From the NCBI RefSeq assembly GCF_026191675.1, contig NZ_JAKRRY010000022.1, positions 32,886 to 96,885 on the forward strand: a stretch of 64,000 bases of DNA, read 5' to 3'. Below, piece after piece: positions 17,559-26,880 of the stretch. A program made the translations under genes and the position numbers. Source of the DNA: Vibrio qingdaonensis (GTDB taxonomy: Bacteria; Pseudomonadota; Gammaproteobacteria; Enterobacterales; Vibrionaceae). Below the pieces are notes generated by a model, which searched no databases, had not been told where the DNA came from, and was given only the letters and a program-made list of their open reading frames with translations. Positions within the stretch are counted from its first letter, which is position 1, and each line of letters starts with the position of its first letter.

Positions 17559-18947
17559 CTACGCCCAGAACATCATGACAATGACCGTTAAGGCCATAAT
17601 ACAAGCGATGTTTAACAAAATACCGATCTTCATCATTTCCTGTTGCTTGATGTGGCCAGAAGCGAAAACTATCGCATTAGGAGGCGTGGCAACGGGCAGC
17701 ATAAATGCACACGACGCTGCGACGGCGATCAGTACAGATAGGACAACAGGTGATAACCCAAAGGCTTCAGCCACACCCGCAAAGACAGGGATAAGCAATG
17801 CCGCACTGGCTGTATTGCTGGCGAATTCAGTCAAGAACACCACAAATGCTGCGATGACAAAAATAATCAACACTAGGCCGAACTGAGAAATAAGCGCACT
17901 TAACTCATTGGCTAGAAATACACTGGTTCCCGTCGCCTTCAGTACATTGCTGAGACAGATACCACCACCAAATAGTAATAAAACGCCCCAGTCAGCCGTT
18001 TTTTCGATATCTTTCCAGTGGACAACACGGGCAAAATTCACCGCGACGATCGCTCCGAGCGCTACAATAGTGTCAAATTTTGCGTAGCCGCCAATCATGG
18101 CATTAATTGGCTTACTAAAGATCCAAAAGAACACCGTTAAAGCAAAAATAAGTAAGGTGACAATTTTACCTTTATCCCACTCTACCGCTTGATGATTAAT
18201 TTCGAATTCACCGTCTAGCTTTGGCTTCAACACGGCAAAGAGTACCGCCAGCGCAATTGGTAATAAGATCATCGCCGTAGGCAAGCCAAACTTCATCCAA
18301 TCGGTAAACGTTAACCCGACTTCAGCTGCAGCAATCGCGTTAGGCGGACTGCCGACCATGGTTGCAATACCACCAATACTGGCACTATAAGCAATACCTA
18401 ATAAAACAAATACATAAGTGTTGTGACCACTTTCTTCATTTACTTTACTGAGTACACCTAATACCAGTGGCAACATCATCGCCGCTGTCGCCGTATTACT
18501 GATCCACATAGACAGCACAGCAGTCACACCAAATAGCATAAAGACCGCGACGCTCATCCGCCCTTTGGCAAGGACCAATACTTTATCGGCGATCACTTTG
18601 TCTAATCCCTGTCGGTGCATCGCCGCGGCTAACGCAAAGCCACCTAAGAACAAGAATATGATGGAGTTAGCAAAGTTATTTAGCGCGGTCTGAGTATCAA
18701 ACACGCCAAACAAGACCGCGATGATAGGGACGAGTATTGCAGTGACGGTCACATGCAGCGCTTCCGTCAGCCAGAGCACAGCAATGAAGGCAAGGATACT
18801 GATTCCAAGCACCACATTAGGGTCAAATGGTAGCGTTTTATAAAGGACAAAAAACAGCGCGATATCCGCAAGAATAATCAGACTGTTGCGGTTTAAAAAC
18901 CATTCTCGGGTGTTAGAGGGCAAAGGGACACTATCGTTTCTATTCAT
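17559..18947 (-). CDS. DASS/SLC13-family Na+:dicarboxylate symporter
   Basis: 462 residues with about eleven membrane helices. The paired SNT motifs that bind Na+ and carboxylate are both present: SNTATAAMMLP in the first half and SNTASAALLIP in the second. GSPPNAIA and ATPPNAIVFASG are also typical. The family takes up succinate, malate, citrate or sulfate; the dicarboxylate-like second motif is the only hint about substrate. GGAAG precedes the ATG. Two palindromes lie in the leader. Confidence 0.88.
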   Translation of the reverse strand: MNRNDSVPLPSNTREWFLNRNSLIILADIALFFVLYKTLPFDPNVVLGISILAFIAVLWLTEALHVTVTAILVPIIAVLFGVFDTQTALNNFANSIIFLFLGGFALAAAMHRQGLDKVIADKVLVLAKGRMSVAVFMLFGVTAVLSMWISNTATAAMMLPLVLGVLSKVNEESGHNTYVFVLLGIAYSASIGGIATMVGSPPNAIAAAEVGLTFTDWMKFGLPTAMILLPIALAVLFAVLKPKLDGEFEINHQAVEWDKGKIVTLLIFALTVFFWIFSKPINAMIGGYAKFDTIVALGAIVAVNFARVVHWKDIEKTADWGVLLLFGGGICLSNVLKATGTSVFLANELSALISQFGLVLIIFVIAAFVVFLTEFASNTASAALLIPVFAGVAEAFGLSPVVLSVLIAVAASCAFMLPVATPPNAIVFASGHIKQQEMMKIGILLNIACIMALTVIVMMFWA

Positions 18948-18971
18948 TATTATGGCTTCCTTTTGTTAACT

Positions 18972-19000
18972 GGGGTGGAGTCCCCCGGGGTGAATTCCCC
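18972..19000 (-). promoter_or_regulatory. Two tandem GGGG-N6-CCCC palindromes before the symporter gene
   Basis: GGGGTGGAGTCCCC and GGGGTGAATTCCCC are separated by one base and begin 25 bp before the start codon. Each is a palindrome and the two are direct repeats of one another. They could be tandem operators or small leader hairpins. The remaining 317-bp upstream gap (18948-19264) shows no gene and no clear promoter. Confidence 0.5.
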
Positions 19001-19264
19001 AAAACCACAAGTTCTCAATAAAAACCGGCATCTAAGTGCGATCATTTACGCTAACCATGCCCATTATAAAAATTAAAATCGGAGCAAAGCGCTGATTCTC
19101 GATTGTTAAGACTTGCGGAACCAAATTATGATCCCACATAGCCAATCAAGCGCATAATACAAATTTATCAATCTGTTAACCACATCAACAATATGGATAT
19201 AATTGCAACAACTTACCCTAAGGCACTATCCCGTGCATTTTTATGAGCACGAGTCTATTCGGGT

Positions 19265-20134
19265 TCACGACATATGCGCAGGCATATTAATCAGTAATCG
19301 GTTGAAGCTATCTTTTGCTTCCTGGCATTGCATCACTCGACCATGCCCCTGCCCTTGAGTCGTCACCAAAGTGACTCGTTCCATTTCTTTTGACGCCTTT
19401 TCTGACACGTCGTACTTAGTAAACTTGTCCTTCTCATCATGAACAATGATGGTCTCGGCTTGACGGCGTGACAACTTTTGAAAGGGGTCAATGGACTGAA
19501 TTGGATAGCGATACTGATCTTCTATATCCCCGACAACTGCTTCAAAAAGGCGCATTGAGTAACCCGAACGAGCAACACTACCAAATAAATTATCGACATA
19601 ATCCAGCACAGGGGCAATGAGTAACAAAGGCTTATCCACCAGCTTGGCATGTTTGCACTCTAGCGCCGCAGCGGTCCCCATACTATGCCCAACTAAACCA
19701 GCAACGTCGTCTTCACTATCCAAGAGTCCTTCTAAGCCACCAACGAACGCAGGAATGTGCCCATACTGTCCTTCACTTTCCCCATGGGCTGGATGATCAT
19801 ACGCCAACGCTGTAAAGCCTTGCTGGGCAATATGCGCCATCAAAGGGAAAAACTGGCTGGCCGTACCAGACCAGCCATGCGTCAAAATCCACACAGGTCC
19901 CTGACCCAAACGATACGTTTTTAGAACCCCTTCAGGCGTGACAACATCCGCGACAACCAACCCATCAGGTTGAGCATTTTTTGGCTTAGATCGCACTGGC
20001 GTTAACAACAACTTTTTCGCGATATTTTTCGCATGGTTTGGTGCCAATTTATGATGCGTGCGAGTGGTAAGATTCACCAGTCGCTTCTTAAAACTAAATT
20101 TTTTTGATGTGTTGAAATAGATTTTGTCGCTCAT
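19265..20134 (-). CDS. Alpha/beta hydrolase
   Basis: 289 residues of alpha/beta-hydrolase fold. LTHGWSGTASQF is the oxyanion region, GHSMGTAAAL is the nucleophile elbow, and a C-terminal GHG supplies the His, with an Asp in HDEKDKF. There is no signal peptide. It lies just downstream of a TetR gene on the same strand. A copy of the palindrome found before that TetR gene sits in the gap between them, so TetR control is likely. AAGGAAG precedes the ATG. Substrate unknown. Confidence 0.87.
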   Translation of the reverse strand: MSDKIYFNTSKKFSFKKRLVNLTTRTHHKLAPNHAKNIAKKLLLTPVRSKPKNAQPDGLVVADVVTPEGVLKTYRLGQGPVWILTHGWSGTASQFFPLMAHIAQQGFTALAYDHPAHGESEGQYGHIPAFVGGLEGLLDSEDDVAGLVGHSMGTAAALECKHAKLVDKPLLLIAPVLDYVDNLFGSVARSGYSMRLFEAVVGDIEDQYRYPIQSIDPFQKLSRRQAETIIVHDEKDKFTKYDVSEKASKEMERVTLVTTQGQGHGRVMQCQEAKDSFNRLLINMPAHMS

Positions 20135-20156
20135 GACTCACTTCCTTTCTCTCGAT

Positions 20157-20172
20157 TCGTACGATCGTGCTT
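20157..20172. promoter_or_regulatory. TetR operator-like palindrome before the hydrolase gene
   Basis: TCGTACG-AT-CGTGCTT matches the palindrome at 20847-20862 in most arm positions. It lies 23 bp before the hydrolase start. Confidence 0.55.
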
Positions 20173-20217
20173 TTTTGTGGTAAATGTTTTTCCGTGAATG
20201 ATTAACCTCAGAACCAT

Positions 20218-20814
20218 TTAATTTCTCGAATCATCCATCCAAGAATCCATCAGACGTTCAACGCTTTTACTAAAACGCTGGCTACTCTCCTGCTCACCGA
20301 CAAGTGAATAAAACACATGAGCACTCAGGTACTGCCCGTAGAGTTCAAACGTTGCCTGCTTTGGATCCAAATCCGCTTTAAATTCACCGCTTACCATTCC
20401 TTTTTCAATTTGAATCGTTAAGTAGTTTATCCAGCGATGAATCGTACTACGCAATGCCGATTGCAAATCATCCTGCTGGCTATCACGCCATGCATCAATA
20501 AACATGCAGCTTCCTTGAAACGACTGGTTCCAGCTTATCCAATTATCAATTAAGTGATTGATTTTCAGCCGAATGTGTTGGTATTCGCAGGCTCTAACCG
20601 GACCAATCACACGCGACTGAAACGTAACTTCAGCGTATTCTACTACGGCAACTTGTAGATTCGTCTTCGAGTTAAAATGCGAAAACAAACCACTTTTTGA
20701 CAGGCCACACTGCTTGGCAAGCTCGCCAATAGTTAGGCTCTCTAATCCCTCTCGGCTTGCCAATTCAAAAGCCTGACAAAGAATATGTTCTTTGGTTAGT
20801 TTGCCCTTACTCAT
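20218..20814 (-). CDS. TetR-family regulator
   Basis: 198 residues. The N-terminal helix-turn-helix (LTIGELAKQCGLSKSGLFSHF) ends in the tyrosine/phenylalanine-rich segment usual for TetR proteins. The C-terminal domain resembles the TetR_C_6/YcdC-like ligand domain (SWNQSFQGSCMFIDAW). An in-frame ATG at 20835 lies upstream, but GAGG precedes the ATG at 20814. A perfect 7-bp palindrome lies upstream and a similar one lies before the next gene, suggesting autoregulation and control of the hydrolase. Confidence 0.88.
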   Translation of the reverse strand: MSKGKLTKEHILCQAFELASREGLESLTIGELAKQCGLSKSGLFSHFNSKTNLQVAVVEYAEVTFQSRVIGPVRACEYQHIRLKINHLIDNWISWNQSFQGSCMFIDAWRDSQQDDLQSALRSTIHRWINYLTIQIEKGMVSGEFKADLDPKQATFELYGQYLSAHVFYSLVGEQESSQRFSKSVERLMDSWMDDSRN

Positions 20815-20846
20815 TTTTACCTCATGTCGAATCATTGCCTTTAATT

Positions 20847-20862
20847 TAGCACGGTCGTGCTA
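20847..20862. promoter_or_regulatory. TetR autoregulatory operator candidate
   Basis: TAGCACG-GT-CGTGCTA is a perfect inverted repeat with 7-bp arms, 33 bp before the chosen TetR start. It could also affect the divergent AEC carrier, whose start is 132 bp away. Confidence 0.65.
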
Positions 20863-20993
20863 TTTATCAACAGACCGTTATTATATTTCTCAACACACGT
20901 TTAATTGTCGGTCTACCTATGGGACACTATTACCTCTTAAATAGCCGCTTAGAATAGCCGCACCAACGTCCCTTACCTAACATGGATTGAGTT

Positions 20994-21950
20994 ATGAATG
21001 TTCTTATGGAGCAGCTGCATTTTTCCTTATCAATAACCGGACCAATTTGTTTGATGCTTATTCTTGGTGTCATCTTCAAGCGCATTGGTTTGATCAACGA
21101 AAATTTTATCGATGTTGCTTCAAAGCTGGTTTTTCAAGTCACACTGCCTGCCATGTTATTTCTCAGCATAGTGACCGCTAAGCATGACTTTTCTGCCGCT
21201 AGTCAATTTGTTGGCTTTGGGCTCATTGCCAGCATCTTGTTTTTTGTTTTTACGACACTCTCTGTTAATTATTGGTTTCGAAACTCACCTGACAAAGGCG
21301 TAATTATTCAAGGTGGATTTCGCTCTAACACCGCTATTATTGGGCTAGCCTACGTGGCAAATGCCTACGGTGACCAAGGGGTTGCTCTCGCTGCGCTATA
21401 TGTTGCCGCCACTACATTTCTATATAACGTCCAAGCCGTTATATGCCTGACACCTCGCTCAGAAGCATCTGGAACAAAAGCGGGAAAAGTCATGCTTAGA
21501 ACACTCACCAAAAACCCGCTCATCATCGCCATTGTATTTGGCATCGTATTCTATAGCCTCTCCATACCAGTGCCTGAGATAGCGGTGGATGCCGGAAACT
21601 ACTTCGCCCGTATGACGTTACCATTGGCTCTACTGTGTACAGGGGGATCGCTAAACCTTAACTCAATGAAAAATGAACAAGCTGCGTCATGGTTTGCGAC
21701 CGGTTATAAGCTTCTATTGGCGCCAATCAGCATTACCCTTGCCGCCTATCTAATGGGCTTTAAGGGCATCGAAATGGGGATTATCTTCTTCATGAACGCG
21801 TCTCCTGTTGCTGCCGCTAGCTATGTCATGGCACGAGCAATGGGGAGTAATTCTGCACTCGCCGCTAATATCATTGCCTTCACAACGGTGTTATCGGCCA
21901 TCACATGTACGTTAGGTATTGTAATTTTATCGTCGTTCGGTCTGCTTTAA
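20994..21950 (+). CDS. AEC-family transporter
   Basis: 318 residues in about ten membrane helices with the two-fold BART-type arrangement of the auxin efflux carrier family (Pfam Mem_trans). Phrases such as LILGVIFKRIGL, FRSNTAIIGLAY and NASPVAAASYVMA are typical. Family members carry malate, malonate or similar organic acids. It starts at ATG with a poor ribosome site and faces the TetR gene. Confidence 0.85.
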   Translation: MNVLMEQLHFSLSITGPICLMLILGVIFKRIGLINENFIDVASKLVFQVTLPAMLFLSIVTAKHDFSAASQFVGFGLIASILFFVFTTLSVNYWFRNSPDKGVIIQGGFRSNTAIIGLAYVANAYGDQGVALAALYVAATTFLYNVQAVICLTPRSEASGTKAGKVMLRTLTKNPLIIAIVFGIVFYSLSIPVPEIAVDAGNYFARMTLPLALLCTGGSLNLNSMKNEQAASWFATGYKLLLAPISITLAAYLMGFKGIEMGIIFFMNASPVAAASYVMARAMGSNSALAANIIAFTTVLSAITCTLGIVILSSFGLL

Positions 21951-22074
21951 TACCAACCATCAATACAACAAAACAGCTCTCCAGCAACCATACCGGATTC
22001 AACTAAATTGCATAGCAAACCAACCGCACTCTGCTAGAATACTTGCCACCTCATACCATAAAAAATGACGAATA

Positions 22075-22866
22075 ATGAACAAAAGCAAAATTGTCGAGTA
22101 CCTACAACAAGTGCGTGAAAATAAACCGCTTGTGGTTAACATTACTAATTTCGTTGCTATGAACAACACTGCCAATGCACTTCTTGCTGTCGGTGCTTCT
22201 CCTATCATGGCGCATTCTAAGCAAGAGATGGCTGAGATGATGGCGTTTGCTGGCGCACTGGTCATCAATATTGGCACCATTGACAGTGTATGGCGACCGG
22301 GTATGTTTTTTGCTGTCGAACAGGCCAATTTACACGACAAAACGGTTGTCCTCGATCCGGTTGGCTGCGGGGCAAGCCAGTTAAGAACGTCCACAGCTCG
22401 TCAACTTGCAGAAGCGGCAAAATATCTCATCATTCGCGGCAATGCGTCAGAAATCATTGCCATGGCGGGTGAGCAAGGTCACAACAAGGGTGTTGACGCA
22501 TTGGATAGTAGTGAGGCTGCACTTAATGCCGCTAAATCCCTAGTTGATGCCTACCAATGCAGTGTAGTGATTTCAGGCAAAACGGATTACATCGTTAGCC
22601 CTAATTCCACCATCGCTTTGAACAATGGCCATGAAATGATGCCTTACGTGACTGCTATGGGTTGTTCACTCTCTGCTGTAACAGGCGCTTTTGCTGCGGT
22701 TGGTGATCACACTGGTGGTGCTGCTGCCGCCGTATTTGGTGTGGCAGGCGAGATCGCAGCCGAGCAATCAAATGGTCCAGGTTCGCTGCAACTCAATTTA
22801 CTCGATGCCTTGTATCAACTTGATGCCAAGACACTCTCTGAACGATTAAGTATCAACGAAATCTAG
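22075..22866 (+). CDS. thiM: Hydroxyethylthiazole kinase
   Basis: 263 residues of the ribokinase-like fold. It phosphorylates 4-methyl-5-(2-hydroxyethyl)thiazole in thiamine salvage. The family marks are VVNITNFVAMNNTANALLAVGASPIM-type N-terminus (residues 18 onward), LDPVGCGAS, RGNASEI and the Cys of GCSLSAVTGAF. thiE follows eight bases after its stop. I see no TPP riboswitch in the 124 bp upstream, and thiD is not in the window. Confidence 0.94.
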   Translation: MNKSKIVEYLQQVRENKPLVVNITNFVAMNNTANALLAVGASPIMAHSKQEMAEMMAFAGALVINIGTIDSVWRPGMFFAVEQANLHDKTVVLDPVGCGASQLRTSTARQLAEAAKYLIIRGNASEIIAMAGEQGHNKGVDALDSSEAALNAAKSLVDAYQCSVVISGKTDYIVSPNSTIALNNGHEMMPYVTAMGCSLSAVTGAFAAVGDHTGGAAAAVFGVAGEIAAEQSNGPGSLQLNLLDALYQLDAKTLSERLSINEI

Positions 22867-22874
22867 GAATAAAC

Positions 22875-23510
22875 ATGCCGCTAAATCCTTATCGTCTCTA
22901 CCTCGTCACTGATGAGCAGCAGGATCTTCAAACTCAGCTCAAGGTTGTTGAACAAGCGGTTCAAGGTGGCGTAACCATGGTGCAAGTACGAGAAAAGCAT
23001 CATGATATACGCGCCTTTATCAACAAGGCGGCGGCGATAAAGCAAGTGTTAGAAGGCTCGAACGTGCCTTTAATCATTAACGACCGCGTTGATGTCGCGT
23101 TAGCGATTAACGCCGATGGGGTTCACTTGGGGCAGTCCGATATGCCTGTCGAACTCGCACGTCAGTTACTCGGACCAAACAAACTACTCGGGCTATCTAT
23201 TGAAAATGAGCAGCAGCTTAAACACGCTAACAACCTACCGATTGATTATATTGGGTTAAGCGCAATCTTTGCGACCGCGACCAAAAGTAATATTAAAAAA
23301 CAATGGGGACTAGTTGGCCTCGAAAATGCCCTCAACCAAACGACACTACCGATTGTCGCCATTGGTGGTATTAACAAGACAAACATCTCTGCCATCGCCC
23401 AAACTGGCGTTCATGGTATTGCTCTGGTGTCTGCCATTAGCCATGCGAGCTCTCCGCAACAAGCTGCCCGTGAGTTAACACGGTTATTGGCTCATCCACC
23501 ACAACTCTAG
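22875..23510 (+). CDS. thiE: Thiamine-phosphate synthase
   Basis: 211 residues of the TIM-barrel ThiE family. It joins the thiazole phosphate made by ThiM to HMP pyrophosphate. Visible motifs are GVTMVQVREK, LIINDRVDVA, DGVHLGQSD, the ATATKSN-type loop and the phosphate-binding VAIGGIN. AGGAA lies six bases before the ATG, and the gene forms an operon with thiM and the next gene. Confidence 0.94.
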   Translation: MPLNPYRLYLVTDEQQDLQTQLKVVEQAVQGGVTMVQVREKHHDIRAFINKAAAIKQVLEGSNVPLIINDRVDVALAINADGVHLGQSDMPVELARQLLGPNKLLGLSIENEQQLKHANNLPIDYIGLSAIFATATKSNIKKQWGLVGLENALNQTTLPIVAIGGINKTNISAIAQTGVHGIALVSAISHASSPQQAARELTRLLAHPPQL

Positions 23511-23517
23511 GATCACA

Positions 23518-24384
23518 ATGAACGATAAACTCTCCACATCCGCATTAGCGAAACACCGAGACATGGTTGCCAAAGATCTATTCACAACCTTAAAGCAAGC
23601 GGGCTACCTCTCTTGGCATGAGTCGAAGTGGCTACTTACTGACATTGGCTTTCGCTTTGGTGGAGAGTACAGAGAGAGTGAAAAATACGGTCGTTTTATT
23701 GTCTGGCCAACAAACCTCATTATTGATGACACTCTCATTTCAGACGCCCACTTAAGCGCGACTCAAATTGGCGAGTACTTTTCAATGCCAGCCAAAAAAA
23801 TCAACTTGCTGCTAAGCGAATTAGGTTGGATTAAGCGAGAAGGGCAGCAATGGCTGGTAACACAGAGCGGATTAAGAGCGGGCGCATTTCAGCGTATCGA
23901 CTCGGTGAAAGATGCCACATTTGTCCTTTGGCACCCTAGCCTGCTTCGCAATAAGCGGCTGAAGCAATCGGTGGGGGAATTCAAAGGCAGTGACGCAGAT
24001 AATCAATCAACCGACCGTTCTTTTTCTCGGTTTAAACAAAAGTTCTCAGCCAAACACCGCACTTTAGATGGCCATTATGTTCAATCCAAAGGCGAACTCA
24101 TCATTGATAACTGGCTTTATATGGGCAGCGTTCTACACGCCTATCAGCGCCAACTTCCGATCGACACCGATGTAATTAGCGACTTCTACCTACCACAGGG
24201 CAAAGTTTACATTCAGTTTTGGGGCACCGATAACGGCCCTGTCGATACTAAGACGATTGAAAAAACTCGCCAGCTCTATCACGACCATGAGTTTGATCTT
24301 ATTGAAATTTTCCCTGAAGAGTTAGAGCAGCTCGATACAATACTACCGCTAAAGCTTAGACCGTTTGGGATCCGTGCTTACTAG
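23518..24384 (+). CDS. Winged-helix plus PD-(D/E)XK-nuclease-like protein in the thi operon
   Basis: 288 residues, no recognised function. The first two thirds contain two repeated modules with the phrase KYGRFIVWP and helix-turn-helix-like segments (SATQIGEYFSMPAKKINLLL). The C-terminal third resembles a PD-(D/E)XK nuclease fold: an SKGELIIDNWL helix with Glu, Asp in SDFYLP, then a strand KVYIQFWG where many relatives have Glu in place of Gln. Similar proteins are, to my memory, often mislabelled as glycerol kinase. AGGAT precedes the ATG, seven bases after thiE. A DNA-related role is inference. Confidence 0.65.
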   Translation: MNDKLSTSALAKHRDMVAKDLFTTLKQAGYLSWHESKWLLTDIGFRFGGEYRESEKYGRFIVWPTNLIIDDTLISDAHLSATQIGEYFSMPAKKINLLLSELGWIKREGQQWLVTQSGLRAGAFQRIDSVKDATFVLWHPSLLRNKRLKQSVGEFKGSDADNQSTDRSFSRFKQKFSAKHRTLDGHYVQSKGELIIDNWLYMGSVLHAYQRQLPIDTDVISDFYLPQGKVYIQFWGTDNGPVDTKTIEKTRQLYHDHEFDLIEIFPEELEQLDTILPLKLRPFGIRAY

Positions 24385-24426
24385 TGTAATGGTGTCCATC
24401 CCAACACTACATTGCATCGCTATTTT

Positions 24427-24987
24427 TTAAAAAAAGCACAAGCAATCTTGCCGAGCATGCTCACCAGCGATCATATAAGGTGTGGTCACTTGCCACTTTG
24501 CATTCGCTGGCGGAGTCTCGTATTTTCTATCAGGCGATAGTGGTTTACTGGAGTGCACCGTTTTAACACTAATACCTTGAGGTAAAGCTCGCAGAAATGC
24601 ATCTTTGTAGCCAGGTAGAGCCTGTACTGCAGATTGCCCCACTTTAGCTTGGCTATAACCATCGTATGGTCCAATTAAACAGCGCAAGCCTTCTTTTTCT
24701 GGCTTAACCCATACAGGTTTATCAAGTCGTTGCTGCAGCGGCTTCCAGTCGTCTACGCTAATAGAAGAGCGAAAGAAACCACACTGAATCCAATATGTCT
24801 GCAGTTCAGGTTGTATTTTTGCACCTCCCCAAATCCCTTTCCCAATCGGGCACTCAGCATTTAGCGTAGGAACAGCAGATTGGCCGGATTCGTCCGCATT
24901 AGTGACAACATAGCAGTCCTTAGCGTCCGCGCTAGCTGTGTTGGTAACAAACAATAATAGAAGCAGTATCAATCCTTTAGGTGACAT
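24427..24987 (-). CDS. Secreted SPOR-domain-like protein
   Basis: 186 residues with a signal peptide ending ASADA. The middle region (about 63-135) reads like a SPOR domain: YWIQCGFF, then VWVKPEKEGLRCLIGPYDGYSQA and FLRALP. SPOR domains bind denuded peptidoglycan at the septum. There are eight or so Cys in the precursor, including a CLCFF end, unusual for a small periplasmic protein and suggesting disulfides. AAGGAG precedes the ATG. It converges with the thi operon. Confidence 0.65.
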   Translation of the reverse strand: MSPKGLILLLLLFVTNTASADAKDCYVVTNADESGQSAVPTLNAECPIGKGIWGGAKIQPELQTYWIQCGFFRSSISVDDWKPLQQRLDKPVWVKPEKEGLRCLIGPYDGYSQAKVGQSAVQALPGYKDAFLRALPQGISVKTVHSSKPLSPDRKYETPPANAKWQVTTPYMIAGEHARQDCLCFF

Positions 24988-25156
24988 ATTCTCTCCTTAT
25001 TCTTTAAGAGACTAGATGAGAAGAGAAGGTTGTCAAAAAATGAGCAGCGTTTTCTTTAGATAAGAGTTAGCTCACAACGATTTTGTTGATTTCATTTTAA
25101 AATATCGTGTAATTAATGTTAATGACTGATTTTATTTGCTTTTGAAGGATCAAAAC

Positions 25157-26614
25157 ATGATTAAGACGCGTCAACGACCCTTTTGTTTTCTACTCTTTTT
25201 AGTTGCCAGCACTCTTTTTTCTACCTCCGCCCTTGCTTCCGCTACCACCTCCACTGCGCCACTAAACCTGACCCAATCGACCGCCGGCTACGCCGCACTT
25301 ATTATTTTTGGGCTCGCCTATACCTTGGTGATGATGGAGGAATACCTGCAACTACGAAAATCCAAACCCGTCTTGCTCGCCGCAGGTCTTATTTGGATCA
25401 TCATCGGATTTGTTTACAAAGAATTCGATCAAGTCGAAATCGCGAAAGCGGCTTTAGAGCACAACCTGCTTGAATACGCAGAGCTGCTATTATTCCTATT
25501 GGTCGCCATGACTTACATATCGGCAATGGAAGAAAGGCGATTGTTCGATGCCCTTCAGTCTTGGATGGTGGGAAAAGGATTCAATTTTCGAACGTTGTTT
25601 TGGTTAACCGGCATCCTATCTTTTTTTATCTCCCCTATTGCCGATAACTTAACTACCGCTCTATTGATGTGCGCCGTCGTGCTTAAAGTGGGCGGAAGTA
25701 ATCTAAAATTTGTCAACATTGCTTGTATCAACATTGTTATCGCCGCCAACGCTGGCGGAGCGTTTAGCCCATTTGGCGATATAACCACGTTAATGGTGTG
25801 GCAAGCAGGGCATGTCTCCTTTTCTGAGTTTATGCCACTCTTTCTACCTTCTGTTGTTAACTATCTTATCCCCGCTATCATTATGTCTTTCTTTGTTCCC
25901 AAGACTCAACCCGACGCGGTGCACGAACGTATCGAGCTAAAACGTGGTGCACTAAGGATTGTCGGTCTGTTTGTACTCACCATCGCGACCGCTGTCGCGT
26001 TCCACGCAGTACTGCATTTCCCACCAGTGATGGGAATGATGATGGGACTTGCCTATTTACAGTTTTTTGGGTTTTTCCTACGCCGAACTCTGCCCCGCTC
26101 GATTGCTAAAAAGAAAGCAATGGCCATAGCCAATAATGATGAAATGGCACTTAAGCGCTTAGGTTCAATTGTGCCTTTTGATGTATTTCGCCGAGTATCC
26201 CATGCCGAGTGGGATACCTTGCTATTTTTCTATGGCGTGGTGATGTGTGTTGGAGGATTGAGCCTACTTGGTTACCTAGGTGTGGTGTCTGAAATCATGT
26301 ACACCCAATGGGATCCTATCTGGGCTAACGTCATGGTAGGTATACTCTCTGCCATTGTCGACAACATTCCTGTGATGTTTGCCGTACTGACAATGAGCCC
26401 AGAGCTTTCAATGGGCAACTGGTTATTAGTCACCTTAACAGCCGGGGTAGGCGGCAGCTTACTCTCTATTGGATCGGCGGCTGGGGTTGCCTTAATGGGC
26501 GCAGCTCATGGAAAATATACCTTCTTTGGCCATTTAAAATGGGCGCCAGTTATTGCTCTTGGTTATGCGGCAAGTATCTTGCTCCACCTTAGTTTAAATG
26601 GCCATTTATTCTAA
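25157..26614 (+). CDS. nhaD: NhaD-type Na+/H+ antiporter
   Basis: 485 residues with an N-terminal signal peptide (ending SALASA) followed by about eleven to thirteen membrane helices. Typical NhaD phrases are SFFISPIADNLTTALLM, GGAFSPFGDITTLMVWQAG and SAIVDNIPVMFAVLTM. NhaD expels Na+ or Li+ for protons and works at alkaline pH in marine bacteria. A TTG at 25136 extends the frame, but AAGGAT precedes the ATG at 25157. A strong terminator follows. Confidence 0.93.
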   Translation: MIKTRQRPFCFLLFLVASTLFSTSALASATTSTAPLNLTQSTAGYAALIIFGLAYTLVMMEEYLQLRKSKPVLLAAGLIWIIIGFVYKEFDQVEIAKAALEHNLLEYAELLLFLLVAMTYISAMEERRLFDALQSWMVGKGFNFRTLFWLTGILSFFISPIADNLTTALLMCAVVLKVGGSNLKFVNIACINIVIAANAGGAFSPFGDITTLMVWQAGHVSFSEFMPLFLPSVVNYLIPAIIMSFFVPKTQPDAVHERIELKRGALRIVGLFVLTIATAVAFHAVLHFPPVMGMMMGLAYLQFFGFFLRRTLPRSIAKKKAMAIANNDEMALKRLGSIVPFDVFRRVSHAEWDTLLFFYGVVMCVGGLSLLGYLGVVSEIMYTQWDPIWANVMVGILSAIVDNIPVMFAVLTMSPELSMGNWLLVTLTAGVGGSLLSIGSAAGVALMGAAHGKYTFFGHLKWAPVIALGYAASILLHLSLNGHLF

Positions 26615-26623
26615 CAGAACAGG

Positions 26624-26653
26624 GCGAGAACGATGAAAATCGTTCTCGCTTTT
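26624..26653 (+). terminator. Terminator after nhaD
   Basis: GCGAGAACGAT pairs perfectly with ATCGTTCTCGC around GAAA and is followed by a T run. Confidence 0.92.
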
Positions 26654-26880
26654 ATTTATTAATCATCAGAATATTAATTTACACACTATTTTATAAACGC
26701 GAATATAATCACGTTCTGTATACCCTTCCTTAATATAACATTTCTTTCCTATAAAAATATAAACCTACCAATATAGAGTAGGTGTAACTCCCCCTTCGCG
26801 ATCTGAAACGGCTATTAATAGCATTAATTTTATTAGTCCTTTCAAATTTAAAAACTTATATATCAATATTGGATACAAGA

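Noticed and set aside
21951..22074. TPP riboswitch expected before thiM
   Set aside because: I looked for the conserved CUGAGA and ACCUGA-type segments and did not find them in the 124 bp.
22075..24384. Defence island suggested by the nuclease-like protein
   Set aside because: Its neighbours are metabolic, there is no second defence gene, and one nuclease residue is changed.
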